A DNA stretch of 41,182 nt from Microvirga lupini (GCA_000517005.1 KI911996.1:93518-134699); one strand, 5' to 3'; positions 31,961-40,584 are shown, numbered from the stretch's first letter. Made by a program: numbers and translations. The notes: generated from the sequence alone by a model not told the origin.

Positions 31961-32833
31961 TCAGAGCCTGCCTGCGCGCCTCAGGAGTCGCTCGGCCCGC
32001 AGCAGGTGCGGACGGTCGAGCATTTCGCCGTTGACGCCGACGACGCCCGCTCCCGGATTGGCCTTGAAGGCCTCGATTACGGCCTGGGCTCGCTCGACAG
32101 CGTCAGGGGATGGAGTGAAGGCCTCATTGATCACCGGCACCTGAGCCGGATGGATCGCCATCTTGGCGACGAAGCCGTCGCGCCGCGCGGACCGGCATTC
32201 GGCCTCGAGACCGGCCATGTCGCGGAAATTGGTGAAGACGGAATCGACCGCGTCGACGCCTGCCGCCGCTGCACCCAGCAGGGTGAGAGAGCGGGCCAGC
32301 CGGTACGGATCCGTATAGGCGCCGTCCTCTCCGCGGTTGGTCTCGGCGCCGAGATCGGCGGACAGATCCTCGCCGCCCCAGGTCAGGCCCATGAGACGGT
32401 GGCTTGCGCCCGCGAAGGTGCCGAGCGCGAACACGCCGGCCGCATTCTCCGTCGCGATGGCGAGGATGCGGGTGGCGCCATCCTCCAATCCGAACTCCGC
32501 TTCGCGCACGGCCAGCTTGGCGCCGAGATGAGCCACGTCGGCTCCACCGATCGTCTTGGGCAGCACGATCCCGTCGGGACCAGACCGCATCACGCCGTCG
32601 AGATCCGCATCGATGAGGCCGGTCGTCAGCCCGTTGACGCGAACGAAAAGACGGGGGCGCTCAGTTTCCTTGCTCCGCTCGGAGAGAAACGCGGCGGTGA
32701 TGCGCCGGGCCTCGTCCTTGGCGTCGAGTGCGACCGAATCCTCCAGATCGATGAGGAGCACGTCGGCTCCCGAATTCATGCCTTTCTCGAGCTTCTTCGG
32801 GCTGTCGCCCGGCACGAAAAGCAGCGAACGCAT
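31961..32833 (-). CDS. CitE/HpcH-type CoA-ester lyase
   Basis: The 290-aa product has the CitE TIM-barrel motifs: MRSLLFVPGDSPKKLEKGM, VLLIDLEDSVALDAKDEAR, RLFVRVNG, GIVLPKTIGG, RILAIATENAAGVFAL, LTWGGEDLSADLGA and KMAIHPAQVPVIN. The family cleaves malyl-CoA, citramalyl-CoA or related thioesters with Mg2+. Its start overlaps the stop of the MaoC-type gene by one base (TGATG), so the two are translationally coupled. A hydratase plus lyase pair suggests breakdown of an enoyl-CoA such as itaconyl-CoA or mesaconyl-CoA. The exact substrate is not shown by sequence. Confidence 0.87.
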   Translation of the reverse strand: MRSLLFVPGDSPKKLEKGMNSGADVLLIDLEDSVALDAKDEARRITAAFLSERSKETERPRLFVRVNGLTTGLIDADLDGVMRSGPDGIVLPKTIGGADVAHLGAKLAVREAEFGLEDGATRILAIATENAAGVFALGTFAGASHRLMGLTWGGEDLSADLGAETNRGEDGAYTDPYRLARSLTLLGAAAAGVDAVDSVFTNFRDMAGLEAECRSARRDGFVAKMAIHPAQVPVINEAFTPSPDAVERAQAVIEAFKANPGAGVVGVNGEMLDRPHLLRAERLLRRAGRL

Positions 32834-33312
32834 CAGGCGCTCCTCTTGCGCATGAAGGCCTGCCGGCGGCATTCGGCGACGAGGGTTCCGTCCTGCTTGT
32901 AGGCGCGGTGGATGAAGTCGACGATGCCAGCATCGGGCCGGGATTTGGATTCGCGCTTGGCGACGATCTCCGTCGTCGCGTTGACCGTGTCGCCTTCGAA
33001 GAGCGGCGCGGGGAACTTCACGTCCGTCATGCCGAGATTGGCGATGGTCGTGCCCACCGTGGTGTCGTTGACGGAGATGCCGATCAGGAGCCCGAGCGTG
33101 AACAGGGAGTTCATGAGCGGCTTGCCCCATTCCGTCTCGGTGGCGCAGAAATGCGCGTCGATGTGGAGCGGCTGCGGGTTCAGCGTCATGTTGGAGAACA
33201 GCATGTTGTCCATCTGCGTCACCGTCCTGGTCAGGCGGTGCTTGATGGTCGTGCCGACGACGAAATCCTCGAAATAGAGGCCGCCTCTCGGGTGCCTGTT
33301 CTCATCGTTCAT
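32833..33312 (-). CDS. MaoC-like hydratase
   Basis: The 159-aa product is a single hot-dog domain with the MaoC pattern: GLYFEDFVVGTTIKHRLTRT, MTLNPQPLHIDAHFCATE and RYKQDG-like HRAYKQDGTLVAECRR. The NPxPxHxD motif carries the catalytic Asp/His for hydration of enoyl-CoA. Coupled by TGATG to the CoA-ester lyase. This pairing matches itaconyl/mesaconyl-CoA hydratase plus citramalyl-CoA lyase gene pairs known elsewhere; a CoA transferase would be needed and is not in the window. nadK lies 53 bp upstream on the same strand. Confidence 0.87.
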   Translation of the reverse strand: MNDENRHPRGGLYFEDFVVGTTIKHRLTRTVTQMDNMLFSNMTLNPQPLHIDAHFCATETEWGKPLMNSLFTLGLLIGISVNDTTVGTTIANLGMTDVKFPAPLFEGDTVNATTEIVAKRESKSRPDAGIVDFIHRAYKQDGTLVAECRRQAFMRKRSA

Positions 33313-33365
33313 GACGTTACCTCATTGTTGTGAGCGGCATGTTGGAACCCATGCCTTTGCTGCCA

Positions 33366-34139
33366 TCAATAGCCGAATTGTTCCCGCAAGATCCGTTCGT
33401 CCAGGCTGTGACCGGGATCGTGCAGCATCACCAGATCGACGCTGCGATCCATGGAGACATGCACATGGGAGACATTGCGGAATTCCGTGTGGTCAGCCAC
33501 CGCGCTGACCGGGCGGTTCTCGGCTTCCAGGACCTCGATCTGGATCTTGGCATAGTCCGGCAGAAGCGCTCCGCGCCAGCGCCGGGGGCGGAAGGCCGAA
33601 ATCGGGGTCAGGGCCAGGAGCGGCGCATTGAGCGGCAGGATCGTCCCGCCGACGGAGAGGTTGTAGGCGGTCGATCCGGCCGGCGTCGACACCAGGATAC
33701 CGTCGGCAATGAGTTCCGAGATCCGCACATGGGAATCAACGCTCACGCGCAGCTTCCCCGCCTGATAGGTCTGCCGCAGCATGGAGACTTCGTTGATGGC
33801 GCGCGCCGTATGGGCCACCCCGTGCACATCCCAGGCCACCATCAGCAGAGGGTGCACGACGCTGCGCTCGGCCGCTTCCAGACGTTCAAACAGGTCTTCT
33901 TCCCGGTAGTCGTTCATTAGGAAGCCGACCGTGCCCTTGTTCATGCCGTAGATGGGCTTGGCCGTGCCCATGAATCTGTGGAGACTCTGGAGCATCAGGC
34001 CGTCGCCGCCGAGCGCCACGATGGCATCGGCTTCTTCAGGGGGAACATTGGCGTAGCGGCTCTGGAGGGTCTTCAGCGCGCTCTGAGCGTCAGGCGCGGC
34101 GCTGGCGACGAATGCGATAGTGTTGAAACGTCGGGCCAT
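33366..34139 (-). CDS. nadK: NAD kinase
   Basis: The 257-aa product has the NAD kinase motifs GGDG ([17 protein letters not shown]), [11 protein letters not shown], the NE motif ([10 protein letters not shown]) and [15 protein letters not shown]. The length fits the short alphaproteobacterial type. It phosphorylates NAD to NADP. GAGG lies before the ATG. maoC and citE-like genes follow on the same strand after 53 bp, and cutA diverges from it with 49 bp between starts. Confidence 0.94.
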   Translation of the reverse strand: MARRFNTIAFVASAAPDAQSALKTLQSRYANVPPEEADAIVALGGDGLMLQSLHRFMGTAKPIYGMNKGTVGFLMNDYREEDLFERLEAAERSVVHPLLMVAWDVHGVAHTARAINEVSMLRQTYQAGKLRVSVDSHVRISELIADGILVSTPAGSTAYNLSVGGTILPLNAPLLALTPISAFRPRRWRGALLPDYAKIQIEVLEAENRPVSAVADHTEFRNVSHVHVSMDRSVDLVMLHDPGHSLDERILREQFGY

Positions 34140-34188
34140 GCCCAGTTACCCTCGTGGCGTCCGATCGGATGCGGAGGAAAGGCATAGC

Positions 34189-34518
34189 ATGGATCGCCCA
34201 CTTCTCGTCTATACGACCTTTCCCGATGTGGACATCGCCCTCTCGATCGGCGAGGCGCTCGTGCAGGACCGGTTGATCGCCTGCATCAACGTGCTGCCGG
34301 GCATGCGATCCGTCTATGCCTGGAAGGGCAGCATCGAACGGGGACAGGAGGCGGTCGCCATCCTGAAGACCGTCAAGGGCCTCCAGGAGGAGGTGCATCT
34401 TGCCCTCAAGGAGCGGCATCCTTACGAGACGCCGGTCATCCTCTTCATCGAGCCGACCGGCGCGGATGCGGCCACCCTGGGGTGGCTTCTCACGGAAACG
34501 ACTAGGAGCAGGCCCTAA
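34189..34518 (+). CDS. cutA: CutA1 divalent-cation tolerance protein
   Basis: The 109-aa product has the CutA1 pattern: LLVYTTFPDVDIALSIGEAL, LIACINVLPGMRSVYAWKG, VAILKTVKGLQEEV, HPYETPVILFIE. It is a trimeric ferredoxin-like protein; a copper-tolerance role was proposed in E. coli. GAGGAAAGG precedes ATG 34189. The stop overlaps the stop of the convergent MBL gene. Confidence 0.93.
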   Translation: MDRPLLVYTTFPDVDIALSIGEALVQDRLIACINVLPGMRSVYAWKGSIERGQEAVAILKTVKGLQEEVHLALKERHPYETPVILFIEPTGADAATLGWLLTETTRSRP

Positions 34519-35501
34519 ACGGCCGGGCTCCACTGCACCGGCACGAAGCGGAAGCCGTTGCCTTCCTTGGCGATATGGCCCGTCGCCGGAAAGGGTGCGT
34601 GATAGAATGCGACCTGCGCCCGTTCGGAGGCGGCCATATCCAGCATCCGTCGGCGGGTAGCCCGGGCCTGGTCGGCGTCCATGTCGAAAATGGCCGACCA
34701 GTCGGGATTGCGGACGAAGAGGGCAGGGTGGTTTGCCGTATCCGACAGGATCAGCAATCGGCCGGAGCCGGAGGACAGCATGAAGGCGGTGTGGCCGGGC
34801 GAGTGCCCGTAGGCCGCAACGGCGGTCAGGCCGGGCACGACCTCCTTGTCCGCCTCGAAGCGCTTCACATCGTTGGCGATGGGTCCGAACACGCGTCGGG
34901 CGCCCTGGAAGCCACCCCTCGCGCCTTCGGGCGCCTGATTCATGCGGGCATCATCCATCCAGAAGGCCCATCCGGCCGCCGGCACCATGATCTCGGCATT
35001 CGGGAAGACGGCGGTGCCGTCCTTGCGGCGAAGACCGTTGATGTGGTCGCCATGGAAATGACTGATGACGACGGTGTTCACTTGGGCTGGATCGAAGCCG
35101 GCGGCGCGAAAGTTCTCCATCCAGCGGCCCGTCGTGGGAGCGCCCATGTCGCCATTGCCGGTGTCGATGATGGTCAGACGGCTGCCGTTCTTGATGACGA
35201 GACCGTTGAAGGTGTTCTGGATGGTGTCCTGGGGCAGAAACGCCTCCCGGGCTGCCTGCTGCACGGCTGAGAGTTCCGCGTTCCGGATGAATCCTTCAAG
35301 AGGACGCGGCGCAGAGCCGTCGTTGATGGCCGTCACCTCGATACCGCCGACCTTGTAGCGATAGAAGCCGGGAGCCTAGCGGGTGTTGGATCCCTGCGCC
35401 GGAGCTGGGGTCGAAGCGGCGGTCTGGGCCAAGGCGGGACCTCCGAGGGGAGCAGCGGCGAGGGCGGTGCTGGCAAGAACGGTGCGGCGTGTGATCGTCA
35501 T
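34515..35501 (-). pseudogene. exported MBL-fold metallohydrolase gene interrupted by in-frame TAG
   Basis: ATG 35501 (GGAG 8 bp upstream) opens MTITRRTVLASTALAAAPLG, a twin-arginine signal peptide cut near ALA-QTA. Codon 42 (35378-35376) is TAG, then the same frame continues APGFYRYKVGGIEVTAINDG and through the MBL motifs: SHFHGDHINGL, the metal His in GHSPGHTAF, SDTANHPAL, and YHAPFPATGH. Relatives normally read QAPGFYR here, so a Gln codon became TAG by one base. As written the exported enzyme is not made; a GTG at 35336 would give a 273-aa cytoplasmic protein that lacks the signal. No frameshift or other damage is visible downstream. The substrate could be a quorum lactone, beta-lactam or thioester. 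Confidence 0.72.
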
Positions 35502-35573
35502 GGGCGTCTCCAGACATGGGAGCAGGAGCCTAGAACGGCTACGCTTGGAAACAAGAGACTGGATTCTCACAAG

Positions 35574-36386
35574 TCAGAGAGCGTCGCGAAGCTCAGCACT
35601 TGCAAGGTGATGCAGGGCAATTCCGCTGGTGGTCGCCACATTCAATGAATCGAAGCCGCCGCTCATGGGAATGGACACGGTTCTGGTCTGTGCCAGCAGT
35701 TCTGGAGGCAGCCCGGGTCCTTCAGCCCCCAGGAGCAGGGCGGTTCGTCGAGAAGGTCGGATCTGTGAGAGGATTTCTCGACCGGCTGGGGACAGGGCGA
35801 TCACGTCGAAGGACGCGGCCTGGAGGGCCTGCACCATGGCGTCTGCCGAGGGTGTCCGGGTGAACGGCACGACCAATGCCCCTCCGACGGAAACGCGGAT
35901 GGCTTTGCGATAGAGCGGATCGCAGGTCTCCTGGTCGAGCAGAACCGCTCCAGCGCCAAAGGCCGCCGCATTGCGGAAGATCCCGCCGACATTGTCATGG
36001 TTCGCTAGGCCGATCAGGCCGACGACGAGCGCCTCCTCCGGCATCTGTGAGAGCAATTCCTCGACTGGCGGCAGGGGAGCCCGATGAGCGACAGCCAGGA
36101 TGCCCCGATGGATCGGAAAGCCCACGATGGCATCCATCACGGCCCGGTTCGCCGTGTAGACCGGAATCTCGGGGGACAGCAGGTCCAGTGCATCGCCCAA
36201 GACTTCCAGGCGGCTTTCCGCCAGCAGGAGGGATTCGATCCGGAAGCGGGACTGCTTCAGGAGAACTCTGAGAACCACTTCTCCTTCCGCAATGAAGCGA
36301 TGTTGCCGCCCAACGAGATCACGCTCCCGAACAGCACGGTACGCCTCGATCCGAGGGTCGTCAGGGTCTGAAATGGCGATCGGCAT
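35574..36386 (-). CDS. TrmH/SpoU family RNA 2'-O-methyltransferase
   Basis: From ATG 36386 the 270-aa product has the SpoU knot motifs: NHDNVGGIFRNAAAFGAGAV (motif 1), LLLGAEGPGL (motif 2), IPMSGGFDSLNVATTSGIAL (motif 3). The N-terminal part is a substrate-binding domain (RFIAEGEVVLRVLLKQSRF). It methylates a ribose of rRNA or tRNA with SAM; the target is not clear. It is a paralogue of the rlmB-like gene at 39760 in the same window. It stands alone after the MBL gene on the same strand. Confidence 0.87.
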   Translation of the reverse strand: MPIAISDPDDPRIEAYRAVRERDLVGRQHRFIAEGEVVLRVLLKQSRFRIESLLLAESRLEVLGDALDLLSPEIPVYTANRAVMDAIVGFPIHRGILAVAHRAPLPPVEELLSQMPEEALVVGLIGLANHDNVGGIFRNAAAFGAGAVLLDQETCDPLYRKAIRVSVGGALVVPFTRTPSADAMVQALQAASFDVIALSPAGREILSQIRPSRRTALLLGAEGPGLPPELLAQTRTVSIPMSGGFDSLNVATTSGIALHHLASAELRDAL

Positions 36387-36550
36387 AGGATCTCTATAAG
36401 GCTCAAGGCGGATTAAGTTTTCTCGTCTGTCTAATGCCGGAACAGGCCTTTGCCTATGATGGCCTCGCCGGGAACAACGACTTGGCATTCCGGTTAGCCC
36501 CTTCAGTTAGCTGGGACTGCCGCGCGCGGTCCTCGGCAGGGAGACGATCG

Positions 36551-36727
36551 ATGGATTGGGATATTGCCGATGGTTGGATCTGGGGCTTGGTGATTATCGG
36601 CGGGCCTTTGCTGATCGGCATCTTCATGGCTGTTTTCAGCAGCCGTCGCCGCAGATTGACGCGAACCGAGCAGAAGCTGTCGGATCAGACTGCTCATGAA
36701 AATTGGGGCAAGGAGCGCATTCATTAG
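36551..36727 (+). CDS. 58-aa single-pass membrane protein
   Basis: ATG 36551 is preceded by GGGAGA. The product reads MDWDIADGWIWGLVIIGGPL, continues LIGIFMAVFSS, then a basic region (RRRRLTRTEQKLSD) and the polar end. One helix with a positive cytoplasmic tail suggests an inner-membrane protein. Family unknown. Confidence 0.6.
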   Translation: MDWDIADGWIWGLVIIGGPLLIGIFMAVFSSRRRRLTRTEQKLSDQTAHENWGKERIH

Positions 36728-36835
36728 CACAGGTGGGACAAGCACCGCCCTGCTGCGGAGACGAGTCTGTCCCTTTCGCGCGTAAGGCGCGTTTGATGAG
36801 TTTGTTCTCGCGCCGTCCCATCAGGGCGGAACTCG

Positions 36836-37000
36836 TCAAGGCAACCTGGGGAGATTTCTGTCGGGTTTTTCCAGGTATGAATTCCGGCAGTTGTGAGCCA
36901 GCCCGGCGAGTTCCTTCGACAGGCGGTTTGTCATGGCTCCGACGACGATGGCGGAGGCCACGGCGGCCGAGCCCATCACATTCAGCAAGAACATTTCCAT
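36836..37000 (-). CDS. 54-aa small membrane protein
   Basis: ATG 37000 is preceded by GGAGG. The product begins MEMFLLNVMGSAAVASAIVV, then GAMTNRLSKELAGLAHNCRN, and ends PRLP. One N-terminal helix and a cytoplasmic-looking tail. No family is recognised. It is convergent with the 58-aa gene and the space to either side holds nothing else. Confidence 0.5.
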   Translation of the reverse strand: MEMFLLNVMGSAAVASAIVVGAMTNRLSKELAGLAHNCRNSYLEKPDRNLPRLP

Positions 37001-37208
37001 GCGCGCCTCCATGAAGGCATAAGGCGCATCGTAAGCCTCATTCTTGAAAGCTGGGATTGGATAGGCGGGCTACCTCGGGCGATAAAGGTTCGAGGCGCCA
37101 TAGGGAGGATTTCGGCGGCTCGTTTGCTCGCAATGACCACCACACCCTCGAACGAATACAGCAGCAGAGAAACGGCTGTGGAGAGGCTTCATTCTTCGGA
37201 AGAGGGGA

Positions 37209-37283
37209 TGGTGCCGGTGGAGAGGATCGAACTCCCGACCTTCGGTTTACAAAACCGCTGCACTACCGCTGTGCTACACCGGC
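37209..37283 (-). tRNA. tRNA-Thr (anticodon UGU)
   Basis: Acceptor GCCGGTG/CACCGGC, D-arm GTAGCACAGCGGTAGTGC, anticodon loop TTTGTAA (anticodon TGT), T-arm GGGAGTTCGATCCTCTC, discriminator A and encoded CCA. The length and arms are normal. Confidence 0.95.
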
Positions 37284-37423
37284 TGACGTCACGGGTGCTC
37301 AGGTAGCAGTCCGTGAGGCGGGACGCAAGTTCCACACAAACGTAAATATTAAGTGTCCTGGCACACCGAAACCAACCCTGAATTCTGGAATTGTCAGGAA
37401 AACCTGATCATGGAGTTGGTGTT

Positions 37424-37735
37424 ATGAAGGCCTTAGGGGCTTCTGCCTGGAGAAAGTTCTCGCCGCTTGGCGGCGGTCTCAAAATTGTTGCCGTTCTGGC
37501 GGTCGCGATCGGCTTCGGTCTTGCCGCGGAGCGCACGGATGCGGCCCATGCGGGCCATGGCGTGACGGCCAAGCCTGCCAAGGAGCCCGTGACCTCGGTT
37601 GCGGTCAAGGATGTGGAGACGACATCCTCGATCGAGACGAAATCGGCGAACGACGCACCTTGCGACATTTCCCGCAAGCGTCTTTTCGTGGAAGGCGAGG
37701 GCTGGATCGTCCGTCGCGTGCTGACCTGCTACTGA
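37424..37735 (+). CDS. exported or membrane-anchored small protein
   Basis: The 103-aa product from ATG 37424 has an N-terminal membrane segment (LKIVAVLAVAIGFGLAA), an Ala/His-rich stretch (TDAAHAGHGV), a flexible middle and a conserved-looking end: DAPCDISRKRLFVEGEGWIV, RRVLTCY, with two Cys. The C-terminal pattern recalls small Methylobacteriaceae periplasmic proteins with a Cys pair. Function unknown. GGAG lies upstream. It ends at a bidirectional terminator. Confidence 0.65.
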   Translation: MKALGASAWRKFSPLGGGLKIVAVLAVAIGFGLAAERTDAAHAGHGVTAKPAKEPVTSVAVKDVETTSSIETKSANDAPCDISRKRLFVEGEGWIVRRVLTCY

Positions 37736-37762
37736 GCAACCGTTTCGTCGGACGCCAAATGA

Positions 37763-37788
37763 AAAGCCCCGCCGTGAGGCGGGGCTTT
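37763..37788. terminator. bidirectional terminator
   Basis: Perfect 11-bp stem AAAGCCCCGCC/GGCGGGGCTTT with GTGA loop; the A and T arms give a T-run on both strands. It separates the convergent small exported-protein and transporter genes. Confidence 0.85.
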
Positions 37789-37809
37789 CCTGTGAGAGCC
37801 TTCGGAGGT

Positions 37810-39528
37810 TCAGCGCCTAGCGCCGGTGCCTTCGAAGGTCATGATATCCCGGTCCTTGGTCTCCGGCACGAAGAGGAGGCCGACCACGAAGGTCACCAGG
37901 GCGATCACGATCGGGTACCAGAGGCCGAAGTAGATATCGCCGGTGGCCGCCACCATCGCGAAGGCGGTCGGAGGCAGGAGGCCGCCGAACCAGCCGTTGG
38001 CGATGTGGTAGGGCAGGGACATCGCGGTATAGCGGATGCGGGTGGGGAAGAATTCGACCAGAGCCGCCGCGATCGGGCCGTACACCATCGTGACGTAGAT
38101 CACGAAGAGAGTCAGGATGCCGATGGTCTTAAGGGCCTGGGCGTTGCCGAGGGCCGAGAAGAAGCCATTGACCTTCAGGATGCTCGGATCGCCTGCCTTC
38201 GGATAGCCCGCCTCTACTGCCGCTGCCGTGAAGGCCGTGATGTTGGCCGGGATGGCAGCAGCGATCGGGACTTCCTTGCCGTTGAAGGTCACCTTTGGGG
38301 CAGTGCCGGCGGCAGCCGGAACGAGCTCGTACTTGACCGCCGAGCGAGCCAGGGACACGCGAGCGACGTCGCACGGAGCCGTGAAGGTACGGATGCCGAC
38401 CGGATCGAACACCGAGCCGCAGGTCGCCGGATCGGCCACGACCTGAACCTTTGCCGTGTCCAGCGCCTGAGACAGGTTCGGGCTGACGACATTGGTAAGA
38501 GCGCCGAAGAGCGGGAAGTAGGTGATCGCCGCGATCAGGCAGCCGCCGAGGATCACCGGCTTGCGACCGATCTTGTCCGACAGGGCGCCGAACACGATGA
38601 AGCCGCCCGTTCCGATGATCAGGGACCAGGCAATCAGAACGTTCGAGGTGAGGAGGTCGACCTTGAGGATGCTCTGGAGGAAGAACAGGGCGTAGAACTG
38701 ACCCGTGTACCACACGACGGCCTGACCGATCGCGAGACCGATGAGGGCAATAAGCACCATCTTCACGTTGGCCCATTGCCCGAATGCTTCCTTCAACGGC
38801 GCCTTCGATTGCGTGCCCTCTTCCTTCATCTTCTTGAAGGCTGGAGATTCCTGCATCTGGAGACGAATCCAGACCGAAATGCCGAGCAAGACCACCGAGA
38901 GAAGGAACGGGATGCGCCAGCCGGCAATCGGCCAGCCTTCACCGGTCTGGAAGCCCGCCTCGCCCATCCAGGTGCGGAGAACGAGGATGACCGCGAGAGA
39001 AAGCAGCAGGCCGACTGTGGCCGTGGTCTGGATGAAGCTGGTGTAGAAGCCGCGACGGCCCACTGGAGCGTGCTCGGCCACATAGACGGCAGCACCACCG
39101 TATTCGCCGCCGAGCGCAAGGCCCTGGAGCATGCGCAGAGCGATCAGGACCACCGGTGCGACCCAGCCGATCTGATTGTAACTGGGTAGCAGACCGACGA
39201 AGAAGGTCGAGAAGCCCATGATAAGGATCGTCACGAGGAAGGTGTATTTTCGGCCGACGAGATCGCCGATGCGGCCGAAGAAGATGGCACCGAAGGGGCG
39301 AACCAGGAAGCCCGCCGCGAAGGCCAGGAGCGCGAAGACGTTACGGGTCGTCACGTCGAAGGCGGAGAAGAACTGCGCGCCGATGATCGTGGCGAGTGAG
39401 CCGTAGAGATAGAAATCGTACCATTCGAAGACGGTACCGAGGGAGGAGGCCAGAATGACCTTCTTTTCCTCCCGCGTCATCGGCCGCGCTGCGGCAGCCG
39501 AATGAGGCGTGGTAGCTGCTGTTGCCAT
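37810..39528 (-). CDS. MHS-family MFS transporter with large periplasmic insertion
   Basis: From ATG 39528 (GGAAGG upstream) the 572-aa product has the metabolite:H+ symporter signature: SLGTVFEWYDFYLYG, FGRIGDLVGRKYTFL, RMLQGLALGGEYGGA and SDKIGRKP. The family (ProP, KgtP, ShiA) moves dicarboxylates, osmolytes or shikimate by proton symport. Unusually, about 110 residues (roughly 350-460) lie between helices 8 and 9, with two Cys (C370 and C386) and a beta-rich sequence (FNGKEVPIAAA). Normal members have short loops there and about 430 aa in total. The substrate is unknown. Confidence 0.85.
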   Translation of the reverse strand: MATAATTPHSAAAARPMTREEKKVILASSLGTVFEWYDFYLYGSLATIIGAQFFSAFDVTTRNVFALLAFAAGFLVRPFGAIFFGRIGDLVGRKYTFLVTILIMGFSTFFVGLLPSYNQIGWVAPVVLIALRMLQGLALGGEYGGAAVYVAEHAPVGRRGFYTSFIQTTATVGLLLSLAVILVLRTWMGEAGFQTGEGWPIAGWRIPFLLSVVLLGISVWIRLQMQESPAFKKMKEEGTQSKAPLKEAFGQWANVKMVLIALIGLAIGQAVVWYTGQFYALFFLQSILKVDLLTSNVLIAWSLIIGTGGFIVFGALSDKIGRKPVILGGCLIAAITYFPLFGALTNVVSPNLSQALDTAKVQVVADPATCGSVFDPVGIRTFTAPCDVARVSLARSAVKYELVPAAAGTAPKVTFNGKEVPIAAAIPANITAFTAAAVEAGYPKAGDPSILKVNGFFSALGNAQALKTIGILTLFVIYVTMVYGPIAAALVEFFPTRIRYTAMSLPYHIANGWFGGLLPPTAFAMVAATGDIYFGLWYPIVIALVTFVVGLLFVPETKDRDIMTFEGTGARR

Positions 39529-39759
39529 AGGGTTCCCTTCCATTCATATGCCCGGTGATCCGGGTTCTGAGCCGCAAGCCATGCAGGCTTGGGCCGCGGC
39601 ATCGTGACTGCGCATGGCAGCCAAGAATCCAACGAATGGGAGGCTAACTCCGGCCTTCCTTTCCACAATTCACAATTGGTATTTGCGACTTCCGTCTAAG
39701 AAGCCGTACAACCGAAGAAATTCTTGAATGGCAACAGCTGTTTAGAGGTTATGCGGGCT
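39529..39759. other. intergenic stretch upstream of the MHS transporter
   Basis: No gene is seen. It holds a small CCCGG-TGAT-CCGGG dyad at 39551 and should contain the transporter promoter. No clear promoter consensus is visible. Confidence 0.35.
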
Positions 39760-40584
39760 TCACTTTCGAGCGCTCCTGGAGGCTCCCCTGACCACAGCAT
39801 AAAGGCAGATGGCAGCGGCATTGGAGACGTTCAGGCTCTTGATGGCTCCGGGCATGTCGAGCCGGCCGATGACGTCGCAGCATTCGCGCGTCCTCTGGCG
39901 CAGACCCTTGCCTTCCGAGCCCAGCACAAGAACGACAGGGAGCTTGATTTCGATCTCGTCCAGGTTGGCCTCACCGGAGGAATCGAGCCCGATTCGCTGG
40001 AAGCCCCGCTCGCCGAGCGCCGTCAGCGTGTCACCGAGATTGCGCACGATCATGAACGGGACGTGCTCGAGGCCTCCCGACGCCGATTTGGCGAGAACGC
40101 CCGTGGCGGCCGGGCTGTGCCGGGCCGTGGTGATGATGGCCTCCACGTCGAAGGCGGCGGCCGTGCGGACGATGGCGCCGACATTGTGAGGATCGGTGAT
40201 CTGGTCGAGAGCCAGGACCACACGCTTGCCGCTCAGAGTGTCGACCGACGGGGAGGGCAGAGGATCGGCCTCGGCGTAGAGGCCTTGATGCACCGCGTCC
40301 GGCTCCAGGAGGCGGTTGATCTCGTCCGGGCGGACGATCTCAGGTTCGATAGGCAGGGGAGCATCCAACTCCTCGCTCAGGCGTCTGGCGGAATTCTCCG
40401 TGGCCAGGAGGCGGCGAATCGTTCTCTTGCCGTTGCGCAAGGCTTCCACAACGGGATGCCAGCCATAGAGAATGGTCGTGTCGATCTCGAAATTCGGCCG
40501 TCTGGCCTGAGGGTCGCGGCGACCGGATTTCCCATGCGGGCGCTGGAATCTCGGCTTGCGGGATGGAAAGGGGCGGTCGCTCAT
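39760..40584 (-). CDS. rlmB: 23S rRNA (guanosine-2'-O-)-methyltransferase RlmB-like
   Basis: From ATG 40584 the 274-aa product has a basic N-terminus (SRKPRFQRPHGKSGRRDPQ), the substrate-binding domain (LYGWHPVVEALRNGKRTIRR) and SpoU motifs DQITDPHNVGAIVRTAAAF, LVLGSEGKGLRQ and IKSLNVSNAAAICLYAV. This matches RlmB, which methylates 23S rRNA G2251. Its position just before tRNA-Tyr and tRNA-Gly is the usual one in Rhizobiales. An earlier in-frame ATG at 40620 would add 12 residues. Confidence 0.88.
   Translation of the reverse strand: MSDRPFPSRKPRFQRPHGKSGRRDPQARRPNFEIDTTILYGWHPVVEALRNGKRTIRRLLATENSARRLSEELDAPLPIEPEIVRPDEINRLLEPDAVHQGLYAEADPLPSPSVDTLSGKRVVLALDQITDPHNVGAIVRTAAAFDVEAIITTARHSPAATGVLAKSASGGLEHVPFMIVRNLGDTLTALGERGFQRIGLDSSGEANLDEIEIKLPVVLVLGSEGKGLRQRTRECCDVIGRLDMPGAIKSLNVSNAAAICLYAVVRGASRSARK

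Noticed and set aside
37057-37407. Plus-strand frame with EDRTPDLRFTKPLHYR
   Set aside because: It is the antisense translation of tRNA-Thr.
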